Origin: Candidatus Thiodiazotropha sp. (ex Gloverina cf. vestifex)
GTDB lineage: Bacteria; Pseudomonadota; Gammaproteobacteria; Chromatiales; Chromatiaceae
Assembly (NCBI GenBank): GCA_025656435.1
Contig: JAHXHT010000062.1
Location: 1-11,046 of the forward strand
Direction of reading: 5' to 3'
Length of the DNA: 11,046 bases
Of this stretch, positions 1 through 7,066 are shown one piece after another; the stretch's first letter is position 1, and every line of letters begins with the position of its first letter. The notes under the pieces were generated by a model. The model made no database searches. It was not told the origin of the DNA and was given only the letters and a program-made list of their open reading frames with translations. Position numbers and translations under genes: made by a program.

Positions 1-87
1 TAACAGTCACAATTACGGCCATACAACCGCGCCTACGCCTATCGGGGACTAATCGCCTCGGCTTTCAGCCTTCCATGGCGATCAGCG

Positions 88-119
88 GCCGCAACGGCAT
101 AGAACGTTGCGGCTTTTTT
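88..119 (+). terminator. Rho-independent terminator of an upstream gene
   Basis: A perfect 9-bp GC-rich stem (GCCGCAACG at 88-96, CGTTGCGGC at 105-113) encloses an 8-base loop and is followed at once by six T residues (114-119). This is a textbook intrinsic terminator read on the plus strand. It must end a transcript entering from the left edge. One short frame stops with TAA at 50-52, but the other two plus frames also stay open over this stretch, so the upstream gene cannot be identified. Confidence 0.85.
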
Positions 120-268
120 CTTTCCAGAAGCCCAGTCTGCTGGATGCGTGTGAAACACGGATACACAGATTGGCCGGTCATTTGCGAATTTTCAATGTAG
201 CGATGTGATCTAATAACTTACTATTCCACTCAAGTTTTTGCTCGAAATCATTGCATCCGGAGTAGACG

Positions 269-1228
269 ATGAAAGAAACCTCGTGCCTTGCCTACTTTCC
301 CATCTCTTTTTTCGCCGTCGTGATGGGATTGGCCGGGCTCTGCATCGCCTGGGAAACAACGCAGACCACATTCGGTCTACCGTTTAGAATTGACGCTGCC
401 CTGATACCCTTCACCGCACTGGTCTTCGCCTTACTCCTGATTCTCTACCTCGTGAAGGTCATTCGGTATCCACGTGAAGTGATTCAGGAGCTTAATCATC
501 CGGTAAAACTCAATTTTTTTCCGGCGGTCTCTATCAGTCTAATTCTGCTTTCGGTCACCTTGCTCAAACCCCTGCCGTCACTCTCTTACGGACTCTGGGT
601 CTTTGGTACCTGCCTACATCTGGCCTTTACACTCTACGTCATGAATGTATGGATTTATCATGACAAATTTGAGATTCACCACATCAACCCTGCCTGGTTC
701 ATTCCTGTGGTCGGCAATGTCCTGGTGCCGATTGCCGGTACCACCCACGGCCACTTTGAGATTTCCTGGTTTTTCTTCAGTATCGGTATTATTTTCTGGC
801 TGGTACTCTTTACCATCATCATCAATCGGGTACTTTTCCATCACCCGCTGCCCGACAAAGTGATGCCAACCTTTTTCATCCTGATTGCACCGCCCGCCGT
901 CGGATTCATCTCCTATATGAAGCTCTCTGACGGCATGGACAACTTTGCCCACATTCTCTACTACAGCGGTCTTTTTCTGACGCTGCTGTTACTGACCCAG
1001 GCACCGAGGTTTACCCGCCTGCAATTCTCCCTCTCCTGGTGGGCTTACTCTTTTCCACTAGCAGCTATCACCATCGCCACACTGCTGATGTATCAATCCT
1101 CATCACATATCGGCTTTGCTGTCATCGGCTGGGCACTGCTCACGCTCCTGACCCTGGTGGTGACTTATCTTCTCTATCGGACACTCAAGGCGGTGGGCGG
1201 GAATCGTATCTGTCTCCCTGAGGATTAA
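269..1228 (+). CDS. TDT/TehA/SLAC1-family membrane transporter
   Basis: A 319-residue, strongly hydrophobic protein with about ten predicted membrane helices, near residues 6-28, 44-65, 81-99, 105-130, 139-157, 165-190, 198-217, 225-244, 253-275 and 282-309. The opening FPISFFAVVMGLAGL and the ten-helix plan fit the tellurite-resistance/dicarboxylate transporter (TDT) family, which includes bacterial TehA and the plant anion channel SLAC1. Members form inner-membrane anion or weak-acid channels and exporters. The substrate here cannot be read from sequence: dicarboxylate, sulfite, chloride and tellurite are all possible. The ATG at 269 has a CGGAG ribosome site at 258-262 with good spacing. 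It stands alone behind an upstream terminator and converges on gloB, with only 33 bases between the stop codons and no convincing terminator there. Family assignment is fairly sure, function is not. Confidence 0.8.
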   Translation: MKETSCLAYFPISFFAVVMGLAGLCIAWETTQTTFGLPFRIDAALIPFTALVFALLLILYLVKVIRYPREVIQELNHPVKLNFFPAVSISLILLSVTLLKPLPSLSYGLWVFGTCLHLAFTLYVMNVWIYHDKFEIHHINPAWFIPVVGNVLVPIAGTTHGHFEISWFFFSIGIIFWLVLFTIIINRVLFHHPLPDKVMPTFFILIAPPAVGFISYMKLSDGMDNFAHILYYSGLFLTLLLLTQAPRFTRLQFSLSWWAYSFPLAAITIATLLMYQSSSHIGFAVIGWALLTLLTLVVTYLLYRTLKAVGGNRICLPED

Positions 1229-1261
1229 GCCGCTGTTCTGGGAGAATGGCGGATTTGCAGC

Positions 1262-2041
1262 TTAGTCATATTCCCGGCCTTTCCACTGACGCAACGCAGT
1301 AAAAATAGCCTGTGAATTCTCGAGTGGATGTCCAGCTGACCGTTCAGCTGCCGCTTTGACGCCTTGTACGGCAGTCCTGAGGAAAGGATTGGTCTCACGT
1401 TCCACCTCAAGCAAAGCAGGCAGCGTGGGATTACCTGACTCTCGCTTAACCCGCTCAACCTCAATACGCGCCTGTAGGGCGGTACTCTCGGGTTCCACCC
1501 AAGTGGCGAAACCGAGATTGTCCAGAGTGTACTCATGAGCACAGTAGATTTGGGTCTGACCCGGTAGATCTGAGATTCTTTGCAAAGAGTCGGCGAGCTG
1601 CTCAAAGGTACCATCAAAGACCCGCCCACAGCCTGCGGCAAAGAGGGTGTCACCACAAAACAGGGCGCCTTCGCCATAATAGGCAATATGCCCTGCTGTA
1701 TGACCAGGCACATCAAGCACCTGCAGATCAGCCTCCAAGCCTTTGATGGAGATAACATCGCCCTCCCCCACGGGAACAGTGACGCCTCGAATCGACTCCC
1801 CTGCCGGTCCATAAACTGGTATATCTGGAAAGGCTTCCAGCAGTTCCGGTACACCACCCACATGATCATAGTGATGATGTGTAATGAGAATGCCACACAA
1901 CCTCGCATCGTGCTGATTCAACCAGGTGAGTACCGGTATCTCATCTCCGGGGTCGACTGCTACCAGGTTCTTTGAACCAGGGTTTCCCAGCATCCAGATG
2001 TAGTTGTCATCAAAAGCGGAGACAGGTGTGATTTCGAGCAT
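1262..2041 (-). CDS. gloB: Hydroxyacylglutathione hydrolase (glyoxalase II)
   Basis: A 259-residue metallo-beta-lactamase-fold enzyme that hydrolyses S-lactoylglutathione to lactate and glutathione, the second step of cytosolic methylglyoxal detoxification. The metal-binding motif THHHYDH is at residues 54-60. Further ligands are His114 (PGHTAGH), the bridging Asp131 (GDTLFAAGCGR) and His169 (CAHEYT). The C-terminal helical part carries NPFLR at 218-222, as expected for glutathione binding in this family. The length is close to that of E. coli GloB, so the protein looks complete. The start MLEITPVSAFDDNYIWML matches the usual N-terminus, although the ribosome site is weak: an AGGA lies about 15 bases upstream, with ACGG nearer. 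It follows dxs on the same strand, but the structured element at 2060-2328 separates them, so its promoter may lie within that element. Confidence 0.95.
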   Translation of the reverse strand: MLEITPVSAFDDNYIWMLGNPGSKNLVAVDPGDEIPVLTWLNQHDARLCGILITHHHYDHVGGVPELLEAFPDIPVYGPAGESIRGVTVPVGEGDVISIKGLEADLQVLDVPGHTAGHIAYYGEGALFCGDTLFAAGCGRVFDGTFEQLADSLQRISDLPGQTQIYCAHEYTLDNLGFATWVEPESTALQARIEVERVKRESGNPTLPALLEVERETNPFLRTAVQGVKAAAERSAGHPLENSQAIFTALRQWKGREYD

Positions 2042-2059
2042 GATTGCTAAACCGTATTC

Positions 2060-2328
2060 CTAGGGCCTGTTAACACTAATTTGAGTCACTGCCAAGACCA
2101 TTTTTTTGTCCAGCAAGGCAGAAGGAGCGCCGTGTAGCCGGTCTACATAAGCGACTGATAACGCTGCTGGGCGAAAAAATGGTCTTGGCCCTGCGGGGTG
2201 CGCCTGAAAAAGCGCCACTCGGTGTTGCTCGTCGCTCATTTGGAATAACCAAACTACGCTCCTCGTGCCTTGATTGGCGCTTTTTCAGGTGCAACAGTGG
2301 TAATCAAATTAGTGTTAACAGGCCCTAG
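2060..2328. mobile_element. MITE-like non-coding element with nested inverted repeats
   Basis: The ends are perfect 25-bp inverted repeats (2060-2084 and 2304-2328), beginning CTAGGGCCTGTTAACAC. Inside are two separate long hairpins. The left one pairs 2091-2115 with 2165-2189 (25 pairs, two of them G-T) and has an apical hairpin 2132-2148. The right one pairs 2199-2217 with 2275-2293 (19 pairs, one G-T) and has an apical hairpin 2239-2253. A single strand could fold into a three-way cloverleaf. The CTAG at each end may be a 4-bp target duplication (YTAR, as used by IS5-group elements), or TA may be a 2-bp duplication if the repeat starts at GGG; the palindrome makes this undecidable here. 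No transposase is encoded. One 72-codon minus-strand frame (2076-2294) spans the repeats and is judged spurious. Structure is certain; the MITE label is inferred. Confidence 0.75.
2067..2095 (-). promoter_or_regulatory. Possible outward promoter in the MITE-like element, toward gloB
   Basis: On the minus strand, TTGGCA (2090-2095, five of six to the sigma70 -35 consensus) is followed after 17 bases by TAACAG (2067-2072, three of six to the -10). Transcription would begin near the left edge of the element, about 20 bases before the gloB start. The -10 match is poor, and the other end of the element lacks an equivalent -35, so this is only a candidate. Confidence 0.22.
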
Positions 2329-2330
2329 TA

Positions 2331-4253
2331 TCAACTGGCGCCATCAACGAGCTGCAAAGCTACCTCACGGGTGGCTCGATTGATCGACTGGATCAGACCC
2401 TGCAGATCGAGCCCCGCTTCACTCAGCTGCTCTTCATGGCTGGCATGATGCTGGTAGCCATCGGGCAACCCCAGATTGAGGACTCGGACACCATGCCCTT
2501 CTGTATTCAGATATTCATTGACGGCCGAGCCGGCACCACCCGCGACAGCATTCTCTTCGATGGTTACCAACAACGGGTGCCGGTTGGCCAGATCGAGCAC
2601 CATCGATTCATCCAATGGTTTGATAAAGCGCATGCTGGCCACAGTGGCATCAAGTTGTTCCGCCGCTTGCATGGCGGTTTCCAGCAAACTGCCGAACACT
2701 AACAATGCAACACGTTGGCCCTCGCGTCGTATCTCGCCACGACCTAAGGGCAACGCTTCGATCACATCATCGACAGCAACCCCAGGCCCTGCCCCCCGAG
2801 GATAGCGGACCACGGCAGGACCCTGATATTCATACGCAGTCTGCAACAGCCGTACACACTCATTTTCATCAGCTGGCGCCATAACCGCCATGTTGGGAAT
2901 CGCCCGCACATAACTGAGATCAAAGCTACCGGCGTGGGTGGCACCGTCGGCCCCCACCAGTCCGGCACGATCCACAGCAAAGGTGACATCCAGATTCTGC
3001 AGTGCCACATCGTGGATCAGCTGATCATAGGCTCTCTGTAAGAAAGAGGAGTAGATCGCCACCACCGGCTTGACCCCTTCACAAGCGAGTCCGGCGGCAA
3101 AGGTCAGGGCATGCTGCTCAGCAATGCCCACATCGAAGTAGCGTCGGGGAAAACGTCGAGAAAATGCCACAAGACCCGAGCCTTCACACATGGCCGGTGT
3201 GATAGCCATCAATCTTTCGTCTTTTTCAGCCACCGAGCAGAGCCACTCTCCAAACACCTGGGTATAGGTCTTGGCCTTGGCTGTTTTCTCCATCTTACCG
3301 GTGGCGGGATCGAAGGGGCTGACACCGTGGTAACCACAGGGGTCTTCCTCTGCCGGCACAAATCCCCGTCCTTTCTGGGTCACCACATGGAGCAGGCGGG
3401 GACCTTGCATCTCCGACATGTTGCGCAGGGTTCTAATCAGGGTATCGAAATCATGTCCATCGACCGGACCGATATAGTTGAAGCCCATCTCTTCGAACAG
3501 GGTGCCCGGCATCACCATGCCCTTCATGTGCTCCTCCCACTTGCCCACCAAATCACTGAACTGATGGGGCAAGTGACTGAGGGCCGATTTACCACCCTCA
3601 CGCACGCTGGTGTATATCTTGCCGGAGAGCAGGCGAGCCAGATGGTTGCTGAAACCTCCTACCGGCTTGGAGATCGACATGTCATTGTCGTTGAGAATGA
3701 CCAACAGGTCCTGGTCAAGCGAACCCGCCTGGTTGAGTGCCTCAAAGGCCATGCCCGCACCCATGGCGCCATCACCGATCACCGCCACTGCTTTGCGATG
3801 CTCTCCTTTCTGCTTGGATGCCACTGCCATACCAAGCGCAGCACCGATGGAGGTACTGGAGTGTCCGGTGCCGAAGGTGTCGTACTCACTTTCGCTGCGT
3901 CTGGGAAATCCTGAGAGTCCATCCTTCTGGCGCAAAGTGGACATCCGCTCACGACGGCCGGTCAGGATCTTGTGTGGGTAGGCCTGGTGCCCAACATCCC
4001 ATACCAGTCGATCATAGGGGGTATTGAACACATAGTGCAGCGCGATGGTCAGCTCCACCACACCCAGGCCTGCTGCCAGATGACCACCGGTCTGGGATAC
4101 GCTTTCAATGAGAAACCTTCGCAGCTCATTGGCCAGCGAGCGAAGCTGTCGTTGCTCCAGCTGGCGCAAGTCACCCGGCAGGTCGATCCCATTCAGCAGG
4201 GGATAGTGATCCTGCGAAATTGGGCCAGGGTCTGAACCGCCCTTGTCTGACAT
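2331..4253 (-). CDS. dxs: 1-deoxy-D-xylulose-5-phosphate synthase
   Basis: A 640-residue thiamine-diphosphate enzyme that condenses pyruvate with glyceraldehyde 3-phosphate to DXP, the first step of the MEP isoprenoid pathway; DXP also feeds thiamine and pyridoxal synthesis. Visible marks are DVGHQAYPHKILTGR (86-100), the ThDP/Mg motif GDGAMGAG (160-167) running to NDN (188-190), the catalytic Glu379 in GIAEQH, and DRAGLVGADGATHAG (428-442) of the pyrimidine-binding domain. A transketolase C-terminal domain follows. Length is normal for the family. The start at 4253 has GGAG on the minus strand (complement of 4265-4268) about 11 bases upstream. It lies 100 bases after cbbR on the same strand. 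Its stop codon is only two bases from the terminal repeat of the MITE-like element. The glyceraldehyde 3-phosphate it uses is also a Calvin-cycle product, but a shared regulation with cbb is speculation. Confidence 0.97.
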   Translation of the reverse strand: MSDKGGSDPGPISQDHYPLLNGIDLPGDLRQLEQRQLRSLANELRRFLIESVSQTGGHLAAGLGVVELTIALHYVFNTPYDRLVWDVGHQAYPHKILTGRRERMSTLRQKDGLSGFPRRSESEYDTFGTGHSSTSIGAALGMAVASKQKGEHRKAVAVIGDGAMGAGMAFEALNQAGSLDQDLLVILNDNDMSISKPVGGFSNHLARLLSGKIYTSVREGGKSALSHLPHQFSDLVGKWEEHMKGMVMPGTLFEEMGFNYIGPVDGHDFDTLIRTLRNMSEMQGPRLLHVVTQKGRGFVPAEEDPCGYHGVSPFDPATGKMEKTAKAKTYTQVFGEWLCSVAEKDERLMAITPAMCEGSGLVAFSRRFPRRYFDVGIAEQHALTFAAGLACEGVKPVVAIYSSFLQRAYDQLIHDVALQNLDVTFAVDRAGLVGADGATHAGSFDLSYVRAIPNMAVMAPADENECVRLLQTAYEYQGPAVVRYPRGAGPGVAVDDVIEALPLGRGEIRREGQRVALLVFGSLLETAMQAAEQLDATVASMRFIKPLDESMVLDLANRHPLLVTIEENAVAGGAGSAVNEYLNTEGHGVRVLNLGLPDGYQHHASHEEQLSEAGLDLQGLIQSINRATREVALQLVDGAS

Positions 4254-4283
4254 GGTATGAGCCGCTCCGGTAGGGTGTCAGGG

Positions 4284-4308
4284 AAAAGATTGGTCTATTT
4301 GACAATCT
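4284..4308 (-). terminator. Possible weak terminator between cbbR and dxs
   Basis: On the minus strand AGATTG (complement of 4303-4308) pairs with CAATCT (complement of 4287-4292). Two further pairs form past a one-base bulge around an AAATA loop, and a run of four T (complement of 4284-4287) follows. The stem is short and AT-rich, so it would be a weak or partial terminator downstream of cbbR. If it works, dxs needs its own promoter in the remaining leader, where no clear one is seen. Confidence 0.3.
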
Positions 4309-4353
4309 CTCAGCAGAACGGTTGATTTTACCCCATCCACTCAAATGACGCAT

Positions 4354-5262
4354 TCAAACTGGTGCATCTTTAATCCGTTGAGACTCTGCCAGAACAAAGT
4401 CATGGAAAGCCCTGGCCGGTGGTGAGAGTCGTTTCCCCTTCCGATAGACCATGTACCAATGACGTTGCAGTGGGAAACCCCCCACATCTAGTACGATCAG
4501 ACGACCGGTCTCCAGCTCCAGTTCAATAGTATGGCTTGATACCACGCCGAGCCCCATACCGGCTCGTACGGCTTGCTTAATCGCTTCATTTCGAGTCATT
4601 TGCATGCCAGTGCTAAGAGGGATCGACTGCTCAGAGAAAAAGCGTTCCATTGCCAACCGGGTACCGGAACCCTCCTCACGCATGATAAAGACCTCTTCAG
4701 CCAAGCGTTGTACCGGGATTATACTTTCATGCTGTAACAGATGTCCCGGCGGTGCGATCACCACCAGTGGGTTCTCCATAAAGGGTTCGTACACAAGCTC
4801 GATATCTTCTGGGGGCAATCCCATCAGGACGATATCGATCTCATTATCCTTCAGCAGCCCCATCAGGCGCTCACGGTTGGTGACATCAAGGCTCAGATCG
4901 ATACCCGGATATTGTCGGCTAAAGGCCGCAAGCAGTCTTGGTGCAAAATAGTTGACGGTACTCGCCACAGCAATATTGAGGTGGCCGGTATCGAGCCCCT
5001 TCATGGCGTCCAAGACCTCCTCCATCTCCTCGAAGGTCTGGAAGATGCTACGCACATACTGGAACATCTCTCTGCCGGCCTCGGTGAGCTGGATCTTTTT
5101 CCCGGCATGCTCAAAAAGGGGCAGACCGACTGACTCCTCCAACTGCTTGACCTGCATCGACACTGCGGGTTGGCTGAGATGGAGCTCCTGCGCCGCCCGG
5201 GTGTAGTTCAAGTGTTTCGCAACGGTGGTGAAGACCCGCATCTGTCGTAGGGTTGTATGCAT
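4354..5262 (-). CDS. cbbR: LysR-type regulator of the Calvin-cycle operon
   Basis: A 302-residue LysR-family protein. The N-terminal winged helix-turn-helix covers about residues 1-62 (RQMRVFTTVAKHLNYTRAAQELHLSQ through QLTEAG), and the C-terminal half, from about residue 92, is the two-lobed periplasmic-binding-like effector domain. Transcription is divergent from cbbL, the classic cbbR arrangement. CbbR proteins bind T-N11-A type sites in the shared gap and activate cbb genes in response to metabolites such as RuBP, NADPH or PEP, depending on species. The effector here is not readable. The start at 5262 (MHTTLRQMRV) has a GAGAGA ribosome site (complement of 5271-5276) eight bases upstream. 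Length is normal. The assignment rests on LysR features, the CbbR-like N-terminus and position. Confidence 0.93.
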   Translation of the reverse strand: MHTTLRQMRVFTTVAKHLNYTRAAQELHLSQPAVSMQVKQLEESVGLPLFEHAGKKIQLTEAGREMFQYVRSIFQTFEEMEEVLDAMKGLDTGHLNIAVASTVNYFAPRLLAAFSRQYPGIDLSLDVTNRERLMGLLKDNEIDIVLMGLPPEDIELVYEPFMENPLVVIAPPGHLLQHESIIPVQRLAEEVFIMREEGSGTRLAMERFFSEQSIPLSTGMQMTRNEAIKQAVRAGMGLGVVSSHTIELELETGRLIVLDVGGFPLQRHWYMVYRKGKRLSPPARAFHDFVLAESQRIKDAPV

Positions 5263-5312
5263 GGATACGCTCTCTCACATTTGGCAATCGGTTAGCGCCC
5301 GGCTCCAGCATA

Positions 5313-5324
5313 GAGAGATCTCTC
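5313..5324. repeat. 12-bp perfect palindrome in the cbbR leader
   Basis: GAGAGATCTCTC is perfectly self-complementary and lies 51 bases upstream of the cbbR start, on the cbbR side of the divergent gap. It could be a protein-binding dyad, perhaps for autoregulation, or chance. It does not show the T-N11-A LysR pattern. Confidence 0.4.
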
Positions 5325-5335
5325 CATGTCGATTT

Positions 5336-5398
5336 TTATCAGTGAGCCAATTATCAATAAATATACCACAAATAAAATATTGTATAAGCTTTTTATTA
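5336..5398. promoter_or_regulatory. Candidate CbbR operator region in the cbbR-cbbL gap
   Basis: This AT-rich stretch lies just upstream of the proposed cbbL promoter, where a LysR-type activator normally sits. It holds two direct TTATCA copies (5336-5341 and 5351-5356), the dyad TTATCAATAA (5351-5360), a T-N11-A spacing at 5351-5363, and inverted AATAAAA/TTTTATT arms (5371-5377 and 5391-5397). LysR regulators recognise short AT-rich dyads of this kind. Exact half-sites cannot be fixed by eye, because AT-rich DNA yields many matches. Confidence 0.45.
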
Positions 5399-5421
5399 TG
5401 ATTTTAATTAAAAGATCTGAC

Positions 5422-5449
5422 TTCACTTAAACGCTCACCTTCCTATACT
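5422..5449 (+). promoter_or_regulatory. Candidate sigma70-type cbbL promoter
   Basis: TTCACT (5422-5427, four of six to the -35 consensus) is followed after 16 bases by TATACT (5444-5449, five of six to the -10). Transcription would start near 5456 and give a leader of about 110 bases before cbbL. The weak -35 next to the candidate operator suits an activator-dependent promoter. This is the best promoter seen in the gap. Confidence 0.5.
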
Positions 5450-5566
5450 AGCTCCACCTTGATTGAGGTTTTTTACAGAGAATTTTTTACTGACAGCATG
5501 GAAAAGTTTTTTCCAGAAGCTGCATTTCAAGGCAACGCAATCCTAAAATCTGGAGGAATCGCTAAA

Positions 5567-6985
5567 ATGGCCAAGAAATATGATGCGGGCGTAAAAGAGT
5601 ACCGCGAAACATACTGGATGCCCGATTACACGCCGAAGGACACTGACCTCCTGGCGTGCTTCAAAGTCACCCCTCAGCCGGGCGTACCGCGGGAAGAGGT
5701 TGCAGCCGCTGTTGCCGCTGAGTCCTCTACCGGTACCTGGACTACCGTTTGGACCGACCTGCTGACCGACCTGGACTACTACAAAGGCCGCGCTTACGCG
5801 ATCGAAGACGTACCGGGCGACGACACCTGCTTCTACGCTTTCATCGCTTACCCGATCGACCTGTTCGAAGAAGGTTCCGTTGTTAACGTCATGACCTCCC
5901 TGGTCGGTAACGTATTCGGCTTCAAGGCCCTGCGCGCTCTGCGTCTGGAAGACATCCGCTTCCCGATTGCCTACGTCATGACCTGCAATGGCCCACCCCA
6001 GGGTATCCAGGTTGAGCGTGACCTCCTCAACAAATACGGTCGTCCACTGCTGGGCTGCACCATCAAGCCGAAACTGGGCCTGTCCGCCAAGAACTACGGC
6101 CGCGCCTGTTATGAAGGTCTGCGTGGCGGTCTTGACTTCACCAAGGATGACGAGAACGTCAACTCCCAGCCGTTCATGCGCTGGCGTCACCGTTTCGACT
6201 TCGTCATGGAAGCTATCCATAAGGCTGAAGCCGAAACCGGCGAGCGTAAGGGTCACTACCTGAATGTTACCGCACCAACAGCCGACGAGATGATGCGTCG
6301 TGCCGAGTACGCCAAGGAGATCGGTGCCCCAATCATCATGCATGACTACATCACCGGTGGTTGGGCTGCCAACACCCAGCTGGCCCAGTGGTGTCAGAAC
6401 AATGGCATGCTGCTACACATCCACCGTGCCATGCACGCCGTACTCGACCGCAACCCGCACCACGGTATCCACTTCCGCGTACTGACCAAGATCCTGCGTC
6501 TGTCTGGTGGTGACCACCTGCACTCCGGTACCGTTGTCGGTAAGCTGGAAGGCGACCGTGACGCAACCTTGGGTTGGATCGACATCATGCGTGACTCCTA
6601 CGTCAAGGAAGACCGTTCTCGCGGTATCTTCTTCGACCAGGACTGGGGCGCCATGCCTGGCGTACTGCCTGTCGCATCCGGTGGCATCCACGTCTGGCAC
6701 ATGCCTGCACTGGTCAGCATCTTCGGCGACGACTCCGTACTGCAGTTCGGCGGCGGCACCCTGGGTCACCCATGGGGCAACGCTGCTGGAGCAGCTGCCA
6801 ACCGTGTTGCGGTTGAAGCCTGTGTTGAAGCGCGTAACCAAGGCCGTGAGCTGGAGAAGGAAGGCAAGGATATCCTTACCACCGCAGCCAGCCACAGCCC
6901 TGAGCTGAAAGCCGCGATGGAAACCTGGAAAGAGATCAAGTTCGAATTCGACACCGTCGACAAGCTGGACGTATCTCACAAGTAA
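5567..6985 (+). CDS. cbbL: RuBisCO large subunit, form IA-like
   Basis: A 472-residue catalytic subunit that carboxylates ribulose 1,5-bisphosphate to two 3-phosphoglycerates in the Calvin cycle. All active-site residues expected from the spinach enzyme are present with an offset of eight: Glu52, Thr57, Trp58, Asn115, Lys167 and Lys169 (TIKPK), the carbamylated Lys193 with Asp195 and Glu196 (GGLDFTKDDEN), His286, Arg287, His319, loop-6 Lys326 (VVGKLEGD) and Ser371. Sequence style and the following cbbSQO genes point to form IA of the non-carboxysomal type. The ATG at 5567 is chosen because GGAGG at 5552-5556 lies ten bases upstream and MAKKYDAGVKEYRETYW is the usual N-terminus. The frame stays open back to a TTG at 5459, but those 36 codons do not resemble RuBisCO. 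The cbbR gene is divergent. Confidence 0.98.
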   Translation: MAKKYDAGVKEYRETYWMPDYTPKDTDLLACFKVTPQPGVPREEVAAAVAAESSTGTWTTVWTDLLTDLDYYKGRAYAIEDVPGDDTCFYAFIAYPIDLFEEGSVVNVMTSLVGNVFGFKALRALRLEDIRFPIAYVMTCNGPPQGIQVERDLLNKYGRPLLGCTIKPKLGLSAKNYGRACYEGLRGGLDFTKDDENVNSQPFMRWRHRFDFVMEAIHKAEAETGERKGHYLNVTAPTADEMMRRAEYAKEIGAPIIMHDYITGGWAANTQLAQWCQNNGMLLHIHRAMHAVLDRNPHHGIHFRVLTKILRLSGGDHLHSGTVVGKLEGDRDATLGWIDIMRDSYVKEDRSRGIFFDQDWGAMPGVLPVASGGIHVWHMPALVSIFGDDSVLQFGGGTLGHPWGNAAGAAANRVAVEACVEARNQGRELEKEGKDILTTAASHSPELKAAMETWKEIKFEFDTVDKLDVSHK

Positions 6986-6993
6986 TTGTCTGC

Positions 6994-7027
6994 CAGGCAA
7001 GCGGCCGACTGAGTCGGGCGCTGCCTG
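6994..7027 (+). promoter_or_regulatory. Stem-loop in the cbbL-cbbS spacer
   Basis: The 81-base spacer holds a hairpin of 14 pairs: CAGGCA pairs with TGCCTG, then after a bulged A GCG pairs with CGC, then past a G-G mismatch CCGAC pairs with GTCGG around a TGA loop. No T-run follows, so it should not terminate. It could set mRNA stability or a processing point and so help balance the two subunits. Structure is seen; role is inferred. Confidence 0.55.
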
Positions 7028-7066
7028 AACGACTTACCCGATTCGAATATATAGAGGTATATACCA

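Noticed and set aside
1..201. Tail of an upstream gene at the left edge
   Set aside because: One frame stops at 50-52, another at 98-100, and the third runs through the terminator to about 200. None gives a recognisable protein, so no coding call is made.
1229..1261. Terminator in the gap between the convergent TDT gene and gloB
   Set aside because: Only a four-pair CCGC/GCGG stem with a long loop and no T-run is seen.
1225..1908. 227-codon minus-strand frame overlapping gloB
   Set aside because: It lies in another frame of a complete, motif-bearing gloB and shows no domain of its own.
2076..2294. 72-codon minus-strand reading frame inside the dxs-gloB element
   Set aside because: It spans the inverted repeats, is rich in Arg and Ser as expected from translated hairpins, and has no ribosome site or known domain. 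It is best explained as a by-product of the element.
3111..3914. 267-codon plus-strand frame opposite dxs
   Set aside because: It is antisense to highly conserved dxs motifs, including the ThDP site. Long antisense frames are common in genes of this codon bias.
5543..6343. 266-codon minus-strand frame opposite cbbL
   Set aside because: It is antisense to conserved RuBisCO catalytic sequence and has no recognisable domain or ribosome site.
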